A stretch of DNA of 64,000 nucleotides from Coemansia sp. RSA 487 (taxonomy: Eukaryota > Kickxellomycota > Kickxellomycetes > Kickxellales > Kickxellaceae). Each line of letters begins with the position of its first letter. The stretch's first letter is position 1. The stretch covers positions 183,379 through 247,378 of the forward strand of contig JANBRJ010000015.1 of the NCBI GenBank assembly GCA_027577595.1. The letters run 5' to 3'. The notes below the pieces were generated by a model that worked only from the letters and a program-made list of their open reading frames with translations, did no database searches and was not told the origin of the DNA. This document shows positions 42,352-53,423 of the stretch, piece by piece. The position numbers and the translations under genes are program-made.

Positions 42352-42855
42352 TCAAGTAAATCCTCTACGAAACGAACCAAGACCCAGCCTACTAGACTCG
42401 TTAGGAGGCTTGGCCAGCTTCTTGGCCTCATTGACGGCCCTGGAGATTTCGGTTAGATTGACTTCTGACACCATACCGGCCGTAACGATTTCGGACAAGA
42501 TGTAATGAACTTGGTCAAAGTTGAAAATAACATCGAGCTCCGATACGTTTTCGAACGCCCTGTCCAGTGCCTCAACAAACACTTGAATCAGATCGTAGAT
42601 ACCCAGTTCGCTTTCCGATTGGTCGACAACAAATACAAAAAACAACGTTGCGTAGCGCCGGTAAATAATGCGATGCCCGGTGCCTACCACCGACTGACTA
42701 CCGTCTACGAATTTGCACAGGTTGTCGGGTCTCTTGGATATGACGCCGTATATGTCACGGAATATGGCTTGCTGTGTGGCGGTATCTATTTCCTCGTAGA
42801 ACTTTAGTAACCGCGGCTTGCCGAGCTGGTTGAATATCATAACCGAGTGAATCAT
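42352..42855 (-). CDS. APS3: AP-3 adaptor complex sigma subunit
   Basis: 167 residues, one exon. The whole protein is a clathrin-adaptor small chain: MIHSVMIFNQLGKPRLLKFY at the start, YRRYATLFFVFVVDQSESEL in the middle, then LDLIQVFVEALDR-type (here YDLIQVFVEALDRAFENVSE) and IFNFDQVHYILSEIV. Phe-Asn-Phe-Asp-Gln-Val-His and the GMVSEVN ending are closer to sigma-3 (GMVLETN) than to sigma-1 or sigma-2. AP-3 carries cargo from Golgi/endosome to the vacuole. Two to three residues around HRIIYRR vary from metazoan sigma-3. Identification is secure at family level and good at sigma-3 level. Confidence 0.92.
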   Translation of the reverse strand: MIHSVMIFNQLGKPRLLKFYEEIDTATQQAIFRDIYGVISKRPDNLCKFVDGSQSVVGTGHRIIYRRYATLFFVFVVDQSESELGIYDLIQVFVEALDRAFENVSELDVIFNFDQVHYILSEIVTAGMVSEVNLTEISRAVNEAKKLAKPPNESSRLGLGSFRRGFT

Positions 42856-43510
42856 TGCTGCTGTTTAATGTATATACGGGCGTTTCTAACGAGGTGGGAG
42901 AGAGGGAGGTGGGATAGTACAGAGGTTTGATTTGGGGCAGTTGTTGGTGAGGGACAGCGTATAACCGCCGGAAAAAGATCGAATTATGGAGTTGGTTGAT
43001 GGCTGAAGGGGAGGAATGGGGTGGCATCACGTGGAATGAAGAAGAAAGTTGTTTACGATAAAAAAAATGCGATTACTGCACGAGAGGCGGAGCTTTATTC
43101 TTGAAAGGCCAAAACAAGAAACGGGGGACAGGGTACAAGAGATGCAAGTTCATAACGGGGATTGCGTGCGACACAGATTGACCAAAAGTGCTTCAGAGTG
43201 TTATTATTTTTTGTTTCGATTGTACCCTATATGCAGTTTAAAGAAAAGCGCAGATGCCAAAAAAGTAAATACAAAGAGCGCTCAATCACTGGCTTTCTCT
43301 TCCTTTTTTTCTTTCTTTTTTTCTTTCGGTTTACAAATCAGTCTTGTTATTTTTCTCTCAGCTATTTCGAAAAGTTTATTTTTCTATCTACGCGTTTATT
43401 TATATTCAGTACATTGGCAAGCCACCAAGTTTTCTAAAAAGACAAGCAATTAGCAACAGCAGGTTTTTTTTCTTTGCTTATACAAAGAATAATTAGAGAC
43501 AAGAGCGGGA
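42856..43510. other. Divergent intergenic AP-3 sigma / spindle-pole gene
   Basis: 655 bp. The right half is T-rich (CTTTTTTTCTTTC around 43300-43330), typical of a fungal promoter. No gene seen. Confidence 0.5.
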
Positions 43511-46500
43511 ATGAGCAGAGCCAGCAGAGCCAGCACAGCTAGAGCCAGCGAACGCATGTCTGTAGCATCGTCCAGCGCAGGCGCCAGAGACATGGACAAC
43601 CAGGCGACAGAGGAGCTGACGGGGTTTCAGTGGGACGAAGGCACCGGGGCGATGCAGGAATTTGCAGGAACTGACGCGCTCTCTGAGATCGGAGGCGTGG
43701 TGTCGCAAGTGGAGGCCAATATGGATTTTACCACCAACTTGGACACGGCCATGGAGGGTGTGCAAAAGCGTCAGCTACCTCCAGAGAAGCCTCGTGGCGC
43801 ATATGCAAACTTTGACGACATATCAATGTCCCGCTTTGCGGATAGCTACTGGAAGGTTTCGGACGATGCGGCGGGAGAAGTCAGTGACCTTGGACTTGAG
43901 GCAATGGTAAGTTTCGAGGTTTTCTTGTGCCAAGAGCAAATAACCGTTTAATGAATGAGGGATGTGCCCTTTATTGTCACTTGCTTGGTTCTTACAGACA
44001 CAATCGATCTTGTTTTTTTTGCGGATTGTTTATCTATGCTTTGATATGTAGGAGTTTTCGACGCAGACCGCTGAGACGACCAATGGAAACCAAGTAAGGG
44101 CCGACGGTCCCAGCAGCAGTAGTCATTTGGAGTTGCCTGGAAACCGGGGCTCTGCAGTACTAGATGGAAGCGCAGAAAATGACGACTCGTTTCTGGCGCG
44201 TGCGACCGATGCACTTCGTGTTGGATCGCGAGCAAGCAGCCGCCACACAGCGCAACAGCGACCCGGCAGCCAACACTCGGCTGTCAGCTATCGAGAAACA
44301 GCAGCCCAACCAACATACGCTCCACGATCGGTGGCAACAACACCGGGCGTTAGTGACGCTGACAACGAAGAAGATGACGAGGAAGAGGAGAACCAGCGGT
44401 TGCCTACGTTCAGCTCACCGCGCCAGAATGCAACAGCAGTGCGACCTCCTCCTGCTCTCAACATGATGCCGTCGATGATGTCGATCGATTTGACACGGCC
44501 GCCGCTCCTAGCAGCTGACTCGGCAAGCACCGTCAACGATGGAGCTGAAAACAGGTATGCGCGTTTGGTGGCTCGGTACTCTGGGGCGCCGCTCCAGCAG
44601 CGGCTGCATCCGACGGCTACCGGACGAATCATGGCAGACCATCTGGCCGATGACTTGAGCTCCGAGGCACTGTCGCTGGACGCATTGCCTGACACGCCAG
44701 GAATGAATGCAACGGCCGGATTCAGCAGCGACCAAATGTCGCCTGGCTCGTCTCCAGGAATGAAAGATCGCGCAGGAGAGCGCGTCATCAACAACGCGCC
44801 ACGCCAACCCGTTGGTTTCTCGCCCAGAAGGGACCATTTGCATCGGGAGCCATCCAAGTTCGGTGCAAAGTCCTCCTCGTACTATGATGCGGCAGATAAC
44901 GACTCGTTTGAGTCGCTTGAGCATCCGAATATGGGCAGCCAGGGGTCGCCGCCACCGCCACAGCTTCCCCAGACTGTGCGATCCATGGGGTCCCTTATGG
45001 ACCATGGATACTACGACAACGAGCAGCGCGATGCATTCGACCTGGGTGTGCTTAGCGAGGACGACACCGACGAGTTCGGCGATGGGCGTATCAACAGCTT
45101 TGGCGGCACCGGCACCCTTCCGCGCATCGACGACGCGTTCCGGTCCATTGCAGATGCAGACGACATGTTTGGCGACCGGCGAACGAGCAGCGACCCCGAT
45201 ATGTCGTCTATAATAAGGGACCACGAGCGCGTATTCAATGATCTGTTCGATAGCGACGGCCCCACCGAGGATCTGGATGGGATGCAGCCCCCGGACTCCT
45301 TATTCGCATCCAGTACCTCAATCGCTGCGGAGCTCAGCCGCCGGCGCCAGCAACGACAAAGGCAACAGCAGCAGCAGCATCAGCAGCAACAGCAACCCCA
45401 GCAACAAAACAGCCAGCGCGTATCGACATGGGATGGGAGAGAAGCCACAGCTGATGCGTTGCTGCTACAGGAGGCCCAGTTCAGCAGTGTGCATCGCAAC
45501 CCAATCGAGATGCTGGAGAAAACCAACAGCCTGGGCATGGCAACAGAGGACGACAGCGATGTCAGTGGATTGTTACCAGAGTCAGCCATATCGCCTGCAT
45601 CGGTCGGACGACCCATGCATCACCAGCATCAGACAGGGGCGCAGGATGATGATAGTGTTGCGGCGGCCCGTGCGCCTCCTTCGCGCATTCGCAGCAACAC
45701 GGGGATGCAGCCGTTCACTGGGCTGTTGCGCCAGCGTAGGCAGCGCGAGCAGATGCAGATCGCCACGGGGCTGGTGGGCGGGATGCCAACCACGCCGCAG
45801 TCGGCTCCTCCGGGCGGCCCATTCGCTGCACACGAGGCGCCACCGCCAACAACGCCTACCACGTTCATTATGCGCGACACGCGGCACCGTCCAGCATCAC
45901 GCGTCCTGCGCCAAGTCTCGCCACTCAACGACGAATTCAGCGATGGGCCCAGCAACCCACCACCCCCACAACGGGCAAATGGGCTTGGGCTGCTACGGCT
46001 CCCCCGCTCAATGGCCAAGCGACCCGCGGGTCCCCGCGCACCACCCGTTGATTACTCGCAGAAACAACGCGTGCCGAGCAACAACACGGATGCTACGAGT
46101 TCGGTGGGGCTCGGTTCGCTGCTCCACGACTCGTCGATGGTGCCAGCCGAGTTGACCCGCACGTCATTTGCAACCACAATGGCCACAACTCCACGGAACC
46201 TGCCATTCAGCCGCAAAATCAATGGAGATTCGCCCATGTCTGCAGCGTCGAACAACACGACGGCCCATTACGTGCCGTTCCAAGAGCCCACAGTCGATGT
46301 CTCGCGGCTTCCGGATTACCGTGACATTGGTGTTGGCCACATTGCTATGGGGTCTGGCGGCAAGAAGCCGGGCGCAAGTCCGCTATTCGCGCAAGCCAAT
46401 GTGCATTCTAGTCTGTCGCCTAGCGTTGGATCCGACACTGTTCCAACTACAGCAACCAACGAGCCGGCCCAGAATGGCCCATCGCTCCGTGATATCTATG

Positions 46501-48617
46501 ACCTGCTGCAGCGCACGGTCAGCACAATAGAGCCCCAGCAAGAACAGCAGCCGGTGGGCGAGTACGATGCAATCGATGAGAAGCGCACGTCGTTTGGCGA
46601 TCTTATGGTGCCGCGCCAGCTGCAGTCGTCGTTTGTTGACACGAGACCCTCGGCACCCACCCCGCGCCGTAGCCGCCGCATCCCGTGGTATACTAGCGAT
46701 GCGGATGAATCCGACGACAACAACAGGCCTGTGGATGGCCGTCCGCGCGGGAACACTGGCCAGTCGCGGGTGCGTGCATACTTGCACCGGTATGCCAGCG
46801 AGCCCATTGGTTTTGGATCCGGAGAGTATGCGCATGAACCAGCTAGGGATACCATGGCTAACACCTCGGCTGCTGCTGCTGCTGCTGCTGCCGCTGCGAT
46901 TCCACCGACAACGGCTGCAACTGTTATTCCGTCACCGCTTGCAGAAAAACTGGTCGAATTGGCGGCAATGCTTGCCAAGAATGGATTGCCCAAGAGCCCC
47001 ACCACTCGCTCTGCCTCGCAGCGCGAGTTGCATAACTCGGAGGATGGCAAGAAGAACGAGCTCCTGCGTCGCGAGATCTTGCACCTGCATCGCCAAATAC
47101 TGACGCGAATTGACGGCTACCATGCGGATGTCGATATGCTGCGCGCTGAGGTGCGGCACGCGTCGACTGCACCGTCAACTGCAGCACATAGGATGTCCTC
47201 TGTGTTGGTGGCGCCCCACGACAGCGTCTCTGCTGAAAACAGTAACCGTGGCGGCTCCAACGGCCTAAACTCCCATGGCCATGATGCAGATGATGTGTTT
47301 TCATCAGAGTCGCCGTCTGCTTCCCAAAGACCGCTGATGCAAATGCCGCCGACTGCAAGGAACAAGCAGCGCCATATGGTGCAATGGCTCAGCTCGCAGC
47401 ACCAAGGCAATTCAGCAGCAGGTGAGCCGCGGCGCACGACGGTTGAGGATATTGATGACGAGGCAGCGTACGAGCCGTCGCGTGCCTGCGTTTACGGCGG
47501 ATCCGACAATAGCCAGAATGCTATCGACGAAGAGTATGCGTCGGACGCAGCGCTCTCCGATGCATCGACTACGGTTCCTGACCCAGCCGACCGACGCATG
47601 TCCATGCGCAACCCTATCGGACCCTATATTGGCGGTGTGCCGTCTGTGACCCCGCCGCCTAAGCGCGCAGAGCACCGCGATCTGCTCGAAATGCGCGAGC
47701 TCTTGCACTCGGTGCGGCGGAGAAGCATCCATAGGCACGGGAAGAAGTATGGTGGTGCTAGGGACGATGGCGAGGAAGGCAAAATGCTGTACAGCAAGCA
47801 GATGGCGCAGCAGCTGGCCGATACGTTGGCTGAGCTGCAGCACGTGCATGTCCGCCATTTCCACAGCCATGGAGAACCCCAGAAACAGCGCCCTCGGTCC
47901 AGACACGCGCCGTGCGCAGTGTGTGCAGCTCTGGATGCACAGAACCACGATCCGTATCTGTATGGGAGGAATGCGGTGGCGTACAGGTCGATGACTACAC
48001 GGCAGCTCCAGGGGCTACTCAATGCATACGTGGCTGCAATGGAGGACGAGTTTGGCAGCTCTTCCTGGGACGACGCTTTTGATGAGCCGGTGGTGCGGCT
48101 GGATCCGGCGAAACCCGTGCGCCACGTGTTTACGCCGTCGCGGTCGTCCAAGCTGAAGCCAGCCCAGCACAAGGACAGCCCATCCTCTGAGCACTCGACC
48201 ACCACGCGTGTGGTCATTGGGCTTCTGCGTGAGGAGCTGGATGCGCTGAGCCGCAGGTACCACCGCCTGGTCGACGAGTTCCATGCCCTGGACCCGTCGA
48301 ATGGGGGCCACCAGCGCAGGCGCCGCACAATGACCCGCGAGCTCAAGGATCTGGTCGACATGCTTGATGTCAAGGGCGAGCAGATCGCCATGCTCTCTGC
48401 GCTGCACCCTGCAGATGCGCTTATTTCTGGCAAAGCTCGTGGCGGCGATAAACTGGAAGCTGCTGCAAAGGGGTATAGGGGCGGCGCAATGGATGAAGCA
48501 GATGCCCTGAACGGTGCCAGCAACAAGGCAACGGGGGTCAGTGCTGCAAGACTGAGTGCAGAGCGTGCATATCGATCGGCTCGTGCATTGCAGCAGGCTT
48601 TGGGAGAGCTGTACTGA
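43511..48617 (+). CDS. Spindle-pole-body protein with Cep57 microtubule-binding domain (Ppc89-like), two exons
   Basis: Join 43511..43906, 44052..48617; 1653 residues. The 145-nt intron starts GTAAGT and ends TAG, phase 0, giving …LGLEAM then EFSTQTAETT. An early motif GAYANFDDISMSRFADSYWK is probably a conserved N-terminal peptide. Most of the chain is disordered (Ser/Pro/Asn-rich, poly-Gln near 565, poly-Ala near 940). A helical stretch lies near 1133 (LLRREILHLHRQILTRID). Near 1420 HAPCAVCAALDAQ resembles the Cys-x2-Cys patch of fungal Cep57-like SPB proteins, and 1517-1580 is a Cep57_MT_bd domain (LLREELDALSRRYHRLVDEF, HALDP, ELKDLVDMLDVKGEQI). S. pombe Ppc89 shares this domain and anchors the SPB core; the same role is inferred here. 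Confidence 0.8.
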
Positions 48618-49163
48618 ATGCAATGCATGCCCTTCTTGCTTTCTGCTGACACGATGGTGCATATGCCATCTTTGATCTTTCCCCACGTGAACATGTTCTG
48701 CTTTGTTCTTTGGGTATAGCCAATCAGAGATCCTGAGCATGGAGTGGATTTTTTTTTTCTTTTTTGTGTTTGGTGCTTTTCCATTTTTTTCGATTCTGTT
48801 CGAGAAAACCTTTAAAAGGGGCTGCTGCCCTTTTTCCTCCGCCTGACTCATCTTTTTTCTTTAAATAAATCACTTTTTTTGCTTTTCTCCCCACTTTTTT
48901 TTCGCGTAGCTTTGAAATTCGTTTCTAGATCGAATCCAAATCCTCACACTTTTCCACTTTAAATTCTTGGTGCCTTTCTTTTACACACAAGAAAGCCGAA
49001 AAAGACAAACATTCTAAAGCTGGCTAACATACTAGTGCTCTTTCTCTTTTCCTCAGCCTCACTGTTTTCCAAACCATCAAAAGCCAAATCGGTTTAACAC
49101 CACACCCCTTTTAAAAAAACTCCCCCGACTTTTTTTTTCTTTCTTTCGCAGACTTTTTGGACA
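48618..49163. other. Intergenic spindle-pole gene / antizyme
   Basis: About 545 bp, with a pyrimidine-rich leader (C and T runs, 48840-49150) right before the antizyme ATG. No gene seen. Confidence 0.5.
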
Positions 49164-50253
49164 ATGTTAATGTTTAGCACCAGTAGTAGTAGTATGTCAA
49201 GTACTGGCTCCAATGGCAGTGGCAGCGGTACTATCATTGGATCCGAGGGTAGTTCATCCGAAGATGTGCAACCGAATAGTCTCTACGGCGGCAGCGCCGT
49301 TGCTACAGAGGATGACGGAGTGACCGTGTCTCTGCGCAGTGAGCTGTCGCCGATGATGGACGAGCTCGAGGAAGATAGCTCGTTGCTGATCAACGGCCCC
49401 ATTGCTGCTAAATGCGTGGTCGAGCGCTCCTCGTCGCGTAGGCGTGAAAACTACTACTTTATGATGGGTAAGAAGTCTGGGTGGTGCGTTTGACGGCCCT
49501 TCAGTCCAGCAGCATTCGGGAGGGCCCAACGGTGGTGGCAGCACCGTTGGGACATTGAGCCAAGGGGAGGAAAGCGAGTGCGACTCTTCCTCGTTCTTTG
49601 GCTACGGTTCTAGGTCCAGGTACCCACCACCACCCTTTGTGGCTAGAACCACTGCTCCAGCGTCGACCCAAACTACCCCGATGACGGTCATGAGGCGCGG
49701 AAGCAGCACAAGCAGCAGCGTGGTGTCAGTCAGCAGCAGCAGCAGCAGCAGCGATGGGAGCGACACTGATGCACCAGTAGCTCCTTCTTTGCTCCCTCGT
49801 AGCCGCCATAGCTCTCGTGCGGCTGCGCTGAGGTCGGCTGCAGACTTACAGAGAGAGATTTTCCCGCATGGCGTGGCGTCGCAGGGAGTCATGAAGTCCG
49901 GGCAGCAGTGTATTGCAGCCGACGTCAAGTTCTCTGCATACGGCAAGGATATGTGGCATGGGTTTATCATTGACGATGTTCTGTACATGTACGCGTCTGG
50001 CTTTAGTGGCACTGACCGCGACTTCCGCATTGCGGTCACTGCGCTGGTGGAGCTGGCCGAAGACACGCTGGGTTGCTTCTCTGTGCTCGTTGCGCTGCCC
50101 AAAGTTCTTCATGGTTCTTTGCAGCAGTGCTTGGATCCGGTGACCGCTGCAAGCCTTGTGCGTGCCTTTATGTACTCAGGCTTCGAACTGGTTTCTCCCT
50201 TGCTCTACCAGCCTAGCGCTTCGTATATCCTTGTCGGCTACGACACTATGTAA
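49164..50253 (+). CDS. OAZ: Ornithine decarboxylase antizyme, expressed by programmed +1 frameshift (49164..49490 then 49492..50250, stop 50251..50253)
   Basis: Antizyme binds ornithine decarboxylase, sends it to the 26S proteasome without ubiquitin and lowers polyamine uptake. ORF1 (109 codons, ATG 49164) stops at TGA 49491-49493. Skipping one base there joins it to a frame with no ATG that carries the antizyme domain: GKDMWHGFIIDDVLYMYAS, LVELAEDTLGCFSVLVALPK, and the C-terminal ending FELVSPLLYQPSASYILVGY. The total is 362 residues. Polyamines would promote the shift, as in all studied antizymes. The N-terminal part is Ser/Gly-rich and the middle carries a long Ser run. It is convergent with U1-C (101 bp apart). 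The frame assignment is direct from sequence, and the domain match is strong. Confidence 0.95.
49482..49493 (+). promoter_or_regulatory. +1 ribosomal frameshift site TGG-TGC-GTT-TGA
   Basis: The last ORF1 codons are TGG TGC GTT and the stop TGA at 49491-49493. Mammalian antizyme mRNA has UGG UGC UCC UGA at the same place. The shift would read GUU, skip U and decode GAC, entering the antizyme frame. GUU replaces the more common UCC as the P-site codon. Confidence 0.85.
49495..49551 (+). promoter_or_regulatory. Predicted 3' frameshift stimulator: two stacked stem-loops
   Basis: One nt after the UGA, GGCCCT (49495-49500) can pair perfectly with AGGGCC (49521-49526), with a 20-nt loop. Directly next to it CCCAACGGTG (49525-49534) pairs perfectly with CACCGTTGGG (49542-49551), with a 7-nt loop GTGGCAG. 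The two stems share 2 nt, so one loses up to two pairs. The placement and adjacency resemble the 3' stimulators of other antizyme genes, but the exact fold was not computed. Confidence 0.65.
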
Positions 50254-50354
50254 GGCGTGTGTGCTTTGTTTTTTCTTTTTAAACTTTTGGAGGGTAGCTT
50301 TTTTCGCCCTTTCTTATATTGCATACTATAAATTGAATCTTTTGCTACTATACA

Positions 50355-50870
50355 TTATCGCATGTACTGGGACGAAGGTGGCGGCGGGTAGTCGCGTCTG
50401 GGCATTCCGCCGCTATCAGGGCCACCACCACCATATCTTCCAGACGAAGGCGACCGACCTCCTCCGTAAGGTCTGCTATTCGTTCTGCCACCTCTCGACC
50501 CATGGAAATCTCTTCTACCACCGTCTCTACGATTCTGCTGATCGCCACCATACCTACTATTGCCACGTCTCTGCGGACCACCACCGCGTCTACCATGCTG
50601 ATAATGACCTCCACCACGGCCATCAGGTCCTGAGTAATATGGATCCGGTTCCATAGGCATCGTTCGTACTTGCTGTGGCACTGGCAGTTGGTGCTCGGCG
50701 TATGCTTGGGCTATTCTGTTGGCTACGTCTTGCATCTTTTCGGCATCCACTTCCCTGTAATACGCAATCACCTGGTTAATGTGCTTCCATCCAGTATTGT
50801 GTGCTTTGCGCACTGACACGGAGTCGTGGGTCAGGAAAATGTCACAGTAATCACAATAATATTTAGGCAT
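50355..50870 (-). CDS. SNRPC: U1 snRNP protein C (U1-C)
   Basis: 171 residues. The N-terminus [20 protein letters not shown] carries the U1-C zinc finger: Cys6 and Cys9 followed by the His pair in [10 protein letters not shown]1-C contacts the U1 snRNA/5' splice-site duplex. A helix ([20 protein letters not shown]) follows, then a Gly/Arg/Pro-rich low-complexity tail (RGG and PPPP runs). The second His position of the canonical NSGRKH motif is kept while Arg is replaced by Trp (NTGWKH). Family length is typical. It is convergent with the antizyme gene. Presence of this factor fits the short, regular introns in the window. Confidence 0.95.
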   Translation of the reverse strand: MPKYYCDYCDIFLTHDSVSVRKAHNTGWKHINQVIAYYREVDAEKMQDVANRIAQAYAEHQLPVPQQVRTMPMEPDPYYSGPDGRGGGHYQHGRRGGGPQRRGNSRYGGDQQNRRDGGRRDFHGSRGGRTNSRPYGGGRSPSSGRYGGGGPDSGGMPRRDYPPPPSSQYMR

Positions 50871-51160
50871 TTCTCTCCTTGCTTATCGGTTTTGCTTTAT
50901 TGTAGAATGAATGAATTAATGAATGAGTAAATAAAATGGCACCTTTTTTTTACTTGCGGCTCCAAAATTAGCGAGTTTGTGGTTCTAGCATTTGCAGCTG
51001 TTTGATTGGGACCTGGCTATGGGAAGCTGGTCATGTGCTTGATATTTAAAAAAAAAGGCAAAGGATCCTCAGAGAATAGCAGTGATTTGTAAAGATGTTA
51101 TTTCATCAATGAAAGATATAAAAAGTAGGGTTGGATGGGAGGAGGGGAATTCGAAACTCT

Positions 51161-52206
51161 CTAGTCAAAGTTGGTCTGTGTAGTAGACTCCTGGTGACGT
51201 TTATCGAGCAGCTTTTTCTGAGTCTCGTCCTCCAAAGCACGCAGCTGCTCGATGGTCATATCGCACCACTCGTCGGTATCGCAAAACAGCTGACGATGGA
51301 GCACAAGCATGGCTTTGCGCATCCATGACACAATGATGGGCTCAACGACCGATTGGAAGGGCCACCATTTGAATTCAACGGTAACTAGCTTGTAGCACGT
51401 CATCACAGGGTCGCACGTAAGGGCCCAGTCGCCTGTCAGCGGACCACGGCCCGTCTTCGTGGATTTGTACAGCTTTGGATCCTCTTCCTTCTTGTATGCC
51501 GATTTGATCTCGTCGTCGTGGCTGACGTCCAGGTACACGATCTCGCGCTGGTTCAGGACGTCCTGCGGGGCGTTTAATGCGTTCTCGGCGTCTCCGCGGT
51601 CCGAACGGTGCATCGTTTCAGTGATAATCTTGAAGCTTTCTTTCATCCAAGGCGACGTAGTGACTAGCAGATTAGATGGTGACGAGGGACAGTTGTTAGT
51701 TACTGTGTAAGAAAGCTGTTTTTTTTATTTTTGGCTTTGGTAAATGGGTTTGAGGAAATATCCTTTCTCTCGTAGTCACAAAGGAATGAAAGTGGCGTTT
51801 TTCTAACTTACTTGTTTTACAGTGTGGATATCCGTTCCACGCCTCCTCGTGAAGAATCAAGGCATCCTTTGGCATGATAGCACGGATGGCAGCAGGCACA
51901 CGACTACAAGTAGGATAAAAGTAGGCAAACATGCTTCATTAGTAAAGATTGGCATTGATGAGCTTTTTCTTTTTCTGCATTAGCTATCAATTGACTTTTG
52001 GAAACGTACTTTGCGCAGTGGTAAATCTTGAATGTGTACTGGCCCTTGCCTTTTTCGTTATCGTAAGGCTCATTCTTTATCACCTCGACACCTTCGCCGC
52101 TTCCAGTCTCATTGAGAGACATTTGGGCAACGGCATACAGCTGGGCAATCTTGTACTCGTCCAAGGTGCAGTTGTTCCTAATTCTGTATTCCTTGACCTG
52201 CACCAT
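51161..52206 (-). CDS. Class I phosphatidylinositol transfer protein (PITP), three exons
   Basis: Join on the minus strand: 52206..52010, 51903..51812, 51663..51161; 263 residues, normal for a PITP-alpha/beta type. Introns (106 and 148 nt) start GTACGT and GTAAGT and end TAG. The joins give MVQVKEYRI … EVIKNEPYDNEKGKGQYTFK, then KIYHCANRVPAAIRAIMP, then HEEAWNGYPHCKT, then TTSPWMKESFKI. NEPY, K-IYH, E-AWN-YP-C-T and KWWPFQ are START-like PITP hallmarks. The protein shuttles PtdIns and PtdCho between membranes and feeds PI kinases. Unlike the Sec14-type proteins common in yeasts, this fold is shared with animals and early-diverging fungi. Confidence 0.93.
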
Positions 52207-53423
52207 TTTGAACTAAAGTAATGTATACGAAACCTAGAGAGAAAAAAAGGAATTTAGATGAAAAGAAAAAAGGTAATGCAACTTTTTGATAAAAAAATAA
52301 GATTGAAGCGAAAAAGCACAGCTTTTAGACAACCGAAAATGCTGTTTTCCTCCGCAAAAGCATGGAATAAGTGAGAAAAGAGTGGAAAAAAATAACAGCT
52401 TGCCAAGAACAGATGGGGAGCCAATCACTTTGTTCTAGCTCGACCCAATAACAAAGGGTGTTGATTTCTGTGGGGCTATAAAAATTAATCGCTTAATCGA
52501 GATCGCTCGAACATCTTGATATGCTGCATTTTGCAAAACTAACTGCGTTGAATAGGAAGGATGTATGCTAGGCTCAATTTGAACAGCAGAAGAAGTATAG
52601 AAGACTTGTATAAAATATGCTACTGGGCGCTGAACGCTGGCTCTGAGTCTGGCCAGTTTCATTAGTTCTTATTTTCATTGCTTTTTTTAAAACAGTGCTA
52701 GAAAAGAAAGCAGTTTTATAGACGCCAAACATAGCATATGCCTGTCATCATTGCCAGCACCAACAATAGATGGATATCCATAAATATCTCTAAAAGTTAA
52801 AGAAATTCAGAGATATAGTTGGCACGTATGACCTAAAAGCAAAGAAAAATAGAAATTCATATGACAGAGCAGGCGATACTGGAATGACAGAAACAAGATG
52901 AGGGAGGGTAGCAGGATCCTGTTCGAAAGGAAATAGAATATCCATGGATGGCCAAGACAATGTATGCCTATTGTAATTCCTTATAGTAAGTTTAAAAGAA
53001 GATTCAGGCTCTCTTTTGTCTTTTTACGCAATCTATGAAAGGGGGAGTACTGGTATGGAATGGTGCACAATATCGTCGCTTGGCAAAAAAGGTAAAAGAG
53101 GAGATGCAATAGGGCTCCCCTTTCTATAGCATTTCCCCTTCCCACCTGCATCTCTCTATTTTTATTGTAAAAAGGAGATTTTATTTATTGTCTTTTGCAA
53201 CGTGGTATTTGACAGAAAAGCAAAAAAAACAAAAATTTGAAAATAATTGTATAAAACATGTGCACTCTTGTCGGTTCTACGCTGGTCAAATGATATTTAT
53301 CTTCTAACTATATCCAAAAATGTCTAATAGATTCGTTGATATTTCTGCATCCGTCTGACGGTTATTTCCTCATTTTTTTCCTCCATTCATTTTGCGTTTA
53401 TTTACTTATTCGCCTATTTAATA
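52207..53423. other. Intergenic PITP / CSC1-like
   Basis: About 1.2 kb, AT-rich. A minus-strand frame at 52435-52662 (75 codons) has a TATAAA-like box 55 nt upstream but no recognisable motif; I leave it uncalled. Nothing else seen. Confidence 0.5.

Noticed and set aside
52435-52662. 75-codon minus-strand ORF upstream of the PITP gene
   Set aside because: A TATAAA-like box lies 55 nt upstream, but there is no TTGCC element, no domain and no composition bias; too weak to call.
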